Assembly: GCA_010093685.1 (NCBI GenBank)
Contig: MU006219.1
Location: 639,531 to 703,530, forward strand
Source: Ophiobolus disseminans
Taxonomy: Eukaryota > Ascomycota > Dothideomycetes > Pleosporales > Phaeosphaeriaceae
Reading direction: 5' to 3'
Length of the DNA stretch: 64,000 nucleotides
Of the stretch, positions 56,994 through 64,000 are shown one piece after another; position 1 is the first letter of the stretch, and the number at the start of each line of letters is the position of its first letter. Under the pieces are notes generated by a model. That model made no database searches, had not been told where the DNA came from, and worked only from the letters and a program-made list of their open reading frames with translations. The translations under genes and the position numbers were made by a program.

Positions 56994-59018
56994 ATGCACG
57001 GCAATCGCCTAGTGATTGGCCTAGATTACGGAACGACATACACCGGTGCGCATGAACTTCTATTTCTCGAACGACGGAGCTAACAATTGCAGGTGTGTCG
57101 TTCTGTGAAACCACAGACACGGAAGCTTTTGGAAAGAACATTGAAGTCATCAAAGACTGGCCCTCGGCGCACACAATGATTGGCACGAAGGAAAAAGTAC
57201 CCAGCGAGATCGCGTTACATGACAACACCAAGTGGGGCGCTCTAATCTCTTCGAACGTCCCTCGGCACATGTGGACTAAACTTGAGCTGGACACGACGCA
57301 GAGTGGCGAGACTGTCAAGATCATGAAGGAACTCTCCTTGGACTCTCGAGGTCCTTCTCGGAAGCCTGTTGACATCATCGCGGACTACCTCACTCATGTG
57401 AAGGATCAGCTCATCAAGAACCTTGATCGTCAGTTTGGGAAGGGTGTTTGGGGCACTCTACCTATCACGCTCGTAGTCACCGTCCCTGCTGTATGGTCTG
57501 ACTCCGCGAAAGCCTCTACGCTGGAAGCTGTTGACAAGGCGGGCTTCAACTCGACCGTCTTCCCCAAGCTCAAGAGGACTATACTTACGACCGAGCCTGA
57601 GGCCGCAGCTATCCATACCATTCAGTCACTTCGTGGTAGCGTACAAGATGAGCAGTTTGCAATCGGTGACGGATTCATCGTCTGCGACATGGGCGGCGGC
57701 ACTGTTGACCTAGTGTCTTATCGAATCGCCGAGCTTGAACCGACTACACTGGAAGAAGCCACCGTTGGAAGCGGCGATCAGTGCGGCGGTAGTTTCGTTG
57801 AGCAAGAGTTTCTCAAGTGGTTGGAGCGTCGCTTGGGCACCGAAGACTTCGTGGCTATTGCCGGGGCCAGGAGTGAGCACTTGCCTCGCACATCACTCCC
57901 TGCGAAGGTCAGCAGAATGCTTCAGGATTTCGTCTTCGAAGCAAAGAGTGGCTTCTCTGGGACTGAAATCAACTTCTTGCGTCTCCCGGCCCCTTTGAAC
58001 GCGATCGTTGATGATGAGCTGAGGGGGATTGTGGATGGCGAAATCATGATCACTTCGTAAGCTTGACATTTGCATCTTTTGGTTCCACCACTGACAGAAA
58101 CAGCGAGGACATGATGGAGATGTTCGACTTCTCGCTTCGTCGCACCTACGAACTTCTGCTCCAACAGCTAAAGCAAGCTCGGCGAACTGGCAAGGTCGAG
58201 ATCAAAGTACGTTCACTCACCATCCTAATAACTGCATATGTGATGAACAATGTTGCTGACTGAAACAGTATGTATTTATGGTTGGTGGCTTCTCCGAGTC
58301 ACCTTACATGTATGAGAAGATAAAGGCCTTCACGGAAGACAATGGTCTTCAAGCTATTCGACCTGCCTATGCGTGAGTTAGATTTCCCGCTATGTGTGGT
58401 GAATCTACTAACAGTGAACAGTTGGTCGGCTGTGGTTCGGGGTGCAGCTGCTAAAGGCCTCGAGGGCGATGGCCGTGCTGCGATCAAGAACCGAAAGTGT
58501 CGTCGTCACTATGGCACCGAGTGCATGCCTATCTTCGTCCCGGGAAAACATCGAGAGTCCGATGCTCGCATCTGCAGCTACACTGGCATCAAGCGAGCCG
58601 ATAATCAGATGCGATGGTTGGTCAACAAGGGTCAAGATCTCGCTACAAAGGCTGACTCTCACGCCAAATGCGCCTTCGTGCACTTCTTCTGGCCTGGCGA
58701 TGCCCGCGTTAGCCACATGGGCCTCGAGGCATGCGAGTTTGAGAAGGCTCCACAGCGCTCAAAGGACGCTGTACGTATTTCTAACCCTAAAGATCTTCAG
58801 CAACTATTAACGTACATCAGGGTATCTATAATGTAGCTACGCTCATCGTGGACCTCACCGATGTTCCTCAGTCTGCTTACACTACCTGCGTCAGCCCAAC
58901 CGGAAGGCACTACTTCCAGTTGTGTTTCGAGGTCGAGATCTCCGTGCAGTCTTCTCTGGAGTACTCTTTGTTGGTCCAGGGCGTGAGGTACGGCTCGGTG
59001 ACAGCCAAGTACACTTAG
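56994..59018 (+). CDS. Hsp70-like ATPase (fungal HSPA12-type)
   Basis: Six exons (56994..57045, 57093..58056, 58098..58206, 58269..58372, 58422..58770, 58821..59018), 591 residues. An actin-like ATPase of the Hsp70 superfamily. Phosphate 1 motif GLDYGTTYTGVSF is split by intron 1. Phosphate 2 is VCDMGGGTVDLVSY, and the adenosine motif is MVGGFSESPYMY. There is no classical substrate-binding domain or C-terminal EEVD; the last 200 residues form a different module ending in VRYGSVTAKYT. This fits HSPA12-like proteins, which are numerous in filamentous fungi and of mostly unknown role. All five introns (41-62 nt) keep frame. Confidence 0.88.
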
Positions 59019-59594
59019 CTGTGCATCCGATGGCAGGACGCATGTTGCAGACGTTCGCTGTTCGACCAGAACTCTGGCGGTTGTTTTGTGATTTCTTGCA
59101 TCCAGCACGACTGGTTGTTGTGCATATGGCGGTCATGGTTCGACGCTTCGGAAGGTCGAAGAAAATGATGGTTGCTTCACGGCAGCATCGAGATGCGTGG
59201 CAAGCATCGTCTAGTTTTCGCCTCAGCTCTTTCAGCACACACGATTACGAATATCACAGCTTGGATACTTCTCCAGCTCTTTCAGAAACAGCTAGCTAGT
59301 CACAATGGACTCGCTTAAACCCCCAAGCCACGCTCCCTTTCTTCTCTTACCCCTCCCTTCCCGTACCCCTCCACATATCCTCCACCACAGCGTGCTTCAT
59401 CTCACACCCCACCCAATCACCCTCTCAGACCGCGCCAAGTCCACAGCTCCACCACTCCTAGTGTCAGCACTACATCACAAGACCAAATATTCATACATGT
59501 CACATCCCGGTTTGATCATGAAGATATGGTATAGTTGTAATTCTCTATGCTAATCTAATGTACAAAACGGCATTCATTGCCATCGTGTCGCCTC
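59019..59594. other. Convergent intergenic region
   Basis: Between the Hsp70-like and vosA genes. An 82-residue plus-strand frame at 59305 has no motif and is probably chance. Confidence 0.5.
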
Positions 59595-59690
59595 TCACTG
59601 TCCCTGGAAGCCTTGGTAGCCTTGGTGGTCTTGGTAGCCTTGTTGGCCTTGTTGACCTTGGAAACCTTGTTGGCCCTGGAAGTTGCTGTA
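59595..59690 (-). repeat. Gly-Gln-rich coding repeat at the VosA C-terminus
   Basis: Imperfect repeats of F-Q-G-Q and Y-Q-G (also Q-Q-G) close the protein. On the plus strand this shows as iterated CTTGG and TAGCCTTGG units. Confidence 0.7.
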
Positions 59691-60551
59691 GTCGGTGTAG
59701 TCGGGCGTGGGTGGAATCGGTGGATACTGAGCGCTGTAGAGCCCCAAGCTACTCTCATTCGTCAATGCGGTTGGCAAGGTGCCCGCGAAGCTATCCAAGA
59801 GGTTGTTTGGCAAATTGGGGAGGCGTGGTCTGGTGTGTGGGCGCGGTTGAGGTTCCGGGACCTCGTCCTCCTCATGGCGCCGCTTGGTCCCATGGGCACT
59901 AGCCCTAGCTTCTTTGCGGAGGCGTAGGCGGACACCCTGGTCTGCAAAGGACTTGGAGATATAGGTCGACTCCTTGAGGCCTTGGAAGTCCTTAGGGCTG
60001 ACGACCTTGAAAATATCGCTGTCTACCTGACCTAGACAGCTGATAAAGGGCGGATTGCTCTCGTATTGGCTTTCAAAAAGTGTGAAGCGGAGTCGAAACT
60101 CCCCTCGCACTCTAAGTGAAATATCCCCAAAAATAAAAAAGCCAGCATCATCGTTGTTGACTTCCTTGAGGCGATGAAGAGAGGAAACAAGACTACCCAT
60201 CAGCGTTTTTTCTCCAGACTCGTTGTAAGGCTCATTAGTATCAGCCTTAAGCAAGCTAACCACTACAAAAAAGTATGGGTTGGCGAGGAATTGCTTCTGT
60301 GGGTCATCTTGGGGAGAAATAACTAGCTGGACGATAGGGGGCGGATCCAGCGTCTTTCTTGCTTTTTCCTTGCCATTAGTAGTGACAAGTGCCTCTTTTG
60401 GTTGTTGTCTAATACTTAAGACACAGGAGTCTGGTGACCGTGAAGACATAGGTGCTGGAGGTGCTGGAGATGTCCAAAGTGACTGTTGGATGAATGTAGG
60501 GTCCCGGGTGGGCCAAGGCGATTGGGGAGGGTACTGGGGATACTGAGACAT
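59595..60551 (-). CDS. vosA: Velvet-domain regulator, VosA type
   Basis: 318 residues, one exon, starting at the Met at 60551 (MSQYPQYPPQ); the open frame extends 84 residues upstream, but that part is Thr-rich leader-like. Velvet proteins are fungal DNA-binding regulators that dimerise and control spore maturation, trehalose and secondary metabolism. The domain (about 43-220) carries the VosA-like pattern SIRQQPKEALV, then GKEKARKTLDPPPIVQL, LVSSLHRLKEVNNDDAGFF and SFADQGVRLRLRKEAR. A basic HGTKRRHEEDE patch follows. The C-terminus ends in a Gly/Gln/Phe/Tyr-rich repeat tail. Assignment to VosA rather than VelC is by pattern only. Confidence 0.85.
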   Translation of the reverse strand: MSQYPQYPPQSPWPTRDPTFIQQSLWTSPAPPAPMSSRSPDSCVLSIRQQPKEALVTTNGKEKARKTLDPPPIVQLVISPQDDPQKQFLANPYFFVVVSLLKADTNEPYNESGEKTLMGSLVSSLHRLKEVNNDDAGFFIFGDISLRVRGEFRLRFTLFESQYESNPPFISCLGQVDSDIFKVVSPKDFQGLKESTYISKSFADQGVRLRLRKEARASAHGTKRRHEEDEVPEPQPRPHTRPRLPNLPNNLLDSFAGTLPTALTNESSLGLYSAQYPPIPPTPDYTDYSNFQGQQGFQGQQGQQGYQDHQGYQGFQGQ

Positions 60552-62529
60552 GGTGGTGGTGATCGTAGTGTTTGAGGTGGTTGGAAGGTTTGGTCTTAGT
60601 GCTGCGAGGTGTCCTTCGGTCGACTGTGCCAGTTGTGTTGTGAATATTTGCGTGGATTTGGTTGTGTTCACTGTGGTACGGTATGTTGTGAAGTAGACGG
60701 TCGGGTTCTTGTGGTCGAAGTGGTGGAGTGGTGGAGTGGTGGAGATGAGATTGGAGGTGGACTCCGGGGAGACCCGTTTTAAAGCACCTTGGAAAGAATT
60801 CACCCCGAACCCTCAGATCACATACGATGACTAAAAGCAGGAAGGCATTACTCCACTTGATCCACCAGCGGGAGATGGCGCAACGGGTTTTCGGATGGAG
60901 CCGAGAAAAAGGTCGTCCTGCTGCCTGTGCATGCTCCCTCCGCCCAATCAGAGGCTCTCAAATTGGGCTCGAAGACTAATTAGCGTTATCGATTACAGTA
61001 TTGGGTGCTGTTGAGCAAGATCTTGGTCGAATCGAAATCTCTCAGGTGAACGGCGGTACACTTGCTTAGCAGCAAACGGTCCCGGTATTTCGTCCCAACT
61101 AGCATCAGTGCGGACACACTGGCGCAGCACGGCGGGCTGCAGCCCCGAAAGGCACAATGCATGGGTGTTGTCGTCTCCAGGTCGTCGAGTGCGATGGCGA
61201 GGGTTTGGGGCACGGGCTGGTCTGTTCGCGTACACAGAATTCTACGACGTTACACCACAATCCGCATGCCCGTTCGCTGCCTCTTTAGCCACAACCCCTC
61301 AGCGAGTGAGAGCGCTCGTCCTCAATCCCTAACGCCTGCTATACCCGCCCCTGTCCTTAGCGAAGCTCTGTCGCCGGGTCAGCGACTTCAATCACCGGGT
61401 TATCGTGGTTGCTTTGTTCAATTATTGTCCCAACATCGATCTTGTATGCATTCAATCTACGCGCTCGCTTACTTTGAGCAATATCGTGCAGATATTCCCT
61501 CGCCGGACAAGGGTCTGAGACATGCTAGATTACCATCACGCTATGACATGGCTCTTGTGCATTCGTCCGAAGGCACCAACAGCCTGGATTTCTCTACTCG
61601 GCACGTCACTACTATTGGTCGCAGGCAGATCGACCAAGAAGAAGCTGATTCAAGATACACCTCTTCTCTTTGGTCAGCTAACATCCGCTCTGCAACAATT
61701 GAATGGTATCGTCTGCTCTGTCACTCTACTTCTGGCTACGGGCGCGCCTTCATCGTCAATTTCGGGCGCAATCAATCCGGCGAGCCGCCGGCGGTGGCTA
61801 TCACTATAGCGCATGTGGGGTACACCCTACCCTGACTTCTTACACTACCACTGCATCCCGCCTGCATCATCAACATGTGATATGGAACAATAACTCCTTG
61901 TCGCGGTAGATCCCTCATCCACATCTTTTGGCGGTGTTTGTGCTATCGTCGTCTGCCTGATCGAAACAAACTTGACCACTCACTCGACTAGCGTAGATGC
62001 CGGGACCAGCTGGAAGAACGAGTACCTACACTCTCCATTTTAGCTTGATGACCACCAGCGATCCGGGCCAGCATCGCAGACCCTGATTTGCCGCAATTTA
62101 CCGAGTCAGTCAATCCTCGAACTATCAAAATGCGTCTCATGCGAGGCAAGAATCGATTCAACCTATGTTTTGCACTACTACCAGTTGCACGAAGCATCCC
62201 GGTAGGGTGGCCCCGCTAAGAAAGAACAAAGGGGTAGGCATGTGCGTTAGCTGGAATCGACGGGTACTTGCATGATGTTCTGTTGAGACGAACAATTTGA
62301 TGACGCACATTCCACTCCTTATCGGCCGATAAATGAGGGCATCCAATTGAGGGACTTCACTGCCACTCGGAATCAGGTACCAGAATATTTGCAGAATCCG
62401 ATTCTGCAGAACCTTACTCATGCACTCATTGCAGGATATCCTCGTCGCCCTAAAACTCGTTTCGTGCTTAAAGTTCGTCACGATTTTGCACCTGCTTAGC
62501 GGCTACCAAAGTTCGACACTGGTGGAGCT
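60552..62529. other. 2-kb intergenic region, no gene supported
   Basis: The left end is the vosA promoter, including a TC/CA-rich part. A plus-strand open frame at 61062-61835 starts with TTG and has no motif. I see no repeats or mobile element until the duplicated block at 62530. Confidence 0.45.
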
Positions 62530-62640
62530 GAGAAGTAATGACAACCACCTTATCGATGACCCAACTTATCGATAAGCTGGTTATCGATACGTGCTCAAAA
62601 GTTCGAAGCTAAGGGCCTTTGTTACGTACGAACTCAGGGG
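62530..62640. repeat. Degenerate direct repeat, copy 1
   Basis: About 105 nt starting near GTAATGA (62535), containing ATCGATAAG/CTTATCGAT palindromes, then AAGCTAAGGGCCTTTG and GAACTC. Offset of about 177 nt from copy 2. Confidence 0.55.
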
Positions 62641-62707
62641 TACAAGACCACACCTTGGACTAGTCCTTCTCTGAACTAGGCACATAAGTTTCTGTGTACT
62701 TCTGGCC

Positions 62708-62816
62708 ACAGTAATGAAAGCTAGGCTATCGATAAGTTGGTACATCGATAAGTTAGGTCATCGACAAGTGTTGAATAGTCCTAAGCTGAGAGCCTTTCTA
62801 ACTTGATGAGGAACTC
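62708..62816. repeat. Degenerate direct repeat, copy 2, overlapping the P450 3' end
   Basis: Starts near GTAATGA (62711), has three ATCGAYAAG-like sites, then AAGCTGAGAGCCTTTC and GAACTC. The right half is the last coding part of the P450 and its stop. Confidence 0.55.
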
Positions 62817-64000
62817 CTCGCTCCTTGGCGGAGCTGTATAGCTATCCATCTGCTCGATACCCGTGTCGTCGATGACGAATGTGCTGTAATTCGAATACAG
62901 CGCAGCAACGATGTACTTCATCTCTACAAATACGTCAGCAAGAAGTTCACAGTTTCGTCGCAGCCGAGGTCTCTGCGATCACTGCTTGAATGCGCAGGAA
63001 CTCTAGGGACTAACGACTGACATTTGGGGAGGGGCGTCCTGGCACTTACGATATACTGCAAGATGACTTCCAACGCACATGCGACCACCACTGCAGATTG
63101 TAAGTCAAATAGCAAGACGTCACTTTTGAGAGTATAACTTACCTTCCAAAGGCCCAGAACCATCTGCTCTCCATATCTTTCCTCTTCTCTTCGCCAAGGG
63201 ACTCGATGTCCAGCCACCGCTCAGGCCTCCACTCGCTCGCGCCCTCGTAAACATCTTCGTTCGCATGCAATAAGCCGGCACTCGCGCTCACCCTCACGCC
63301 GCAGGGAACGTAGTACGATTGCTCATCGGGGCCGAGACGACATCCCTGAGGCGGTGTGAAGCGTGGTTGCGGGCCTGGAATGGCAGAGTGGAGGCGTAGA
63401 GTCTCCCAGATCACTGCGTGTAGGAACGGCAGCGCGTCGACTGTCTTGGGGTTAGGCAGCGTTGAAGAAGACGACGATACAAGGAGCGGCGAGAGCGTCT
63501 GGAGCTCGCTCTGGAGTCGAACTTGGACATGTTTGTGCAGAGAGAGCTCGTGGACGACAAAAGCGAGAGTGATTCCAGAAGTGTCAAAACCGGCGGCGAG
63601 GTGGTCCAGGACTTCACTGGCTAGCAGTGCCGCCAGGTCTGCCTTTTCAGCATCACACTTCTTCGCCTCTTTCGTCAGTTGGGCGTGAAGTTGCTGGTAC
63701 ACCGTTGGCGTATCTGCCGGTTCAACATCGCCTTTCGCCAGTACGGCCGCAGCACCTTCGGACATGCGCTGCGTCCAGCGCTCGATCTCCGCATTGGCTT
63801 CACCGACCCACTTGGGCACCAGCCTGTAACCCAACCACTGTTCCACAAAGCCACTGAATTCTGGAAACTCCTGCGGCCAGAAGTTGTATGCTTTTCGCGA
63901 ATTGTACAAGCCCAGAAACCACTTCAATTGATCTGGATGGTCGATGAGGTTGGAGCTTGCTTCCAGACCGAAGATATACCCGGTGACAATGTCCATGGTC
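62781..64000 (-). CDS. Cytochrome P450 (5' end cut by the window)
   Basis: Three exons visible, complement(62781..62923, 63050..63090, 63143..>64000); the N-terminus lies beyond the window. A haem-thiolate monooxygenase, probably of secondary or xenobiotic metabolism. Landmarks in order: DIVTGYIFGLEASSNL, I-helix AGFDTSGITL, K-helix E-x2-R in ETLRLHS, the RPERW meander, and the haem loop FGSGGRMCVGSHLA. Cys is the iron ligand. The loop is assembled across an intron splitting a Ser codon, and a 41-nt exon. The last exon reads QMKYIVAALYSNYSTF and ends LIKLERLSA. Joining all exons keeps frame. Substrate unknown. Confidence 0.9.

Noticed and set aside
61062..61835. 257-codon plus-strand frame
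   Set aside because: Begins with TTG, has no recognisable domain or splice support, and composition looks random.
1..64000. Transposons, Starship elements, CRISPR arrays, 5S rRNA
   Set aside because: No transposase, tyrosine recombinase, terminal repeats, spacer arrays or 5S consensus noticed on either strand.

Overview
The window is a gene-dense piece of a filamentous ascomycete nuclear genome (Pezizomycotina, most likely a Dothideomycete; the class is an inference from gene content). The genes have short spliceosomal introns of about 50-70 nt with GTAAGT-like donors and CTAAC-like branch points. They stand alone on both strands rather than in operons. A velvet regulator, a PARP-UBC fusion, an HSPA12-like Hsp70, a GPI-anchored GH76 enzyme and an intron-containing tRNA all point to this group. 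I recognise no transposase, CRISPR array, rRNA or prokaryotic signal.

Layout. 0.5-9.6 kb: a C2H2 protein, a small membrane protein, a long unknown protein, a secreted aldose 1-epimerase and a large zinc-finger-like protein, all on the minus strand. 10-13.5 kb: a cytosine-deaminase-like amidohydrolase diverging from the SWI/SNF subunit Ssr3/Snf12. 14.5-17.7 kb: two adjacent minus-strand genes of a family I do not recognise, built from a repeated four-exon unit. 18.2-25.7 kb: a possible spliced microprotein, then GEN1/Yen1 diverging from an AT-hook protein. 26-36 kb: a tRNA, Tam41, a two-BIR survivin-type protein, a Cog7-like protein and a PARP-UBC fusion. 36.6-47.9 kb: an OPT transporter diverging from the GPI transamidase Gpi8, an aquaglyceroporin-like channel, a Ccdc124 protein and a Dfg5-like GH76. 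49-64 kb: a glycerol-3-phosphate acyltransferase, Cdc45, an unknown protein diverging from an Hsp70-like ATPase, a VosA-type velvet protein, and a cytochrome P450 cut by the right edge.

Several genes share a theme: genome maintenance and chromosome biology (GEN1, Cdc45, BIR1, AT-hook, Ssr3, PARP-UBC) and the cell surface or GPI pathway (Gpi8, GH76). This is ordinary housekeeping content, not a dedicated cluster.

The most unusual part is 14.5-17.7 kb. Hand-splicing gives three tandem units whose second exon is exactly 190 nt each time, whose third exon is 86, 86 and 83 nt, and whose intron phases are identical, while the proteins have diverged strongly. Each unit is itself a doubled half-repeat (a tryptophan segment followed by two helix-like stretches separated by a Leu-Pro turn). 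All exon boundaries below were inferred by eye from splice signals and reading frame, without transcripts or database searches.
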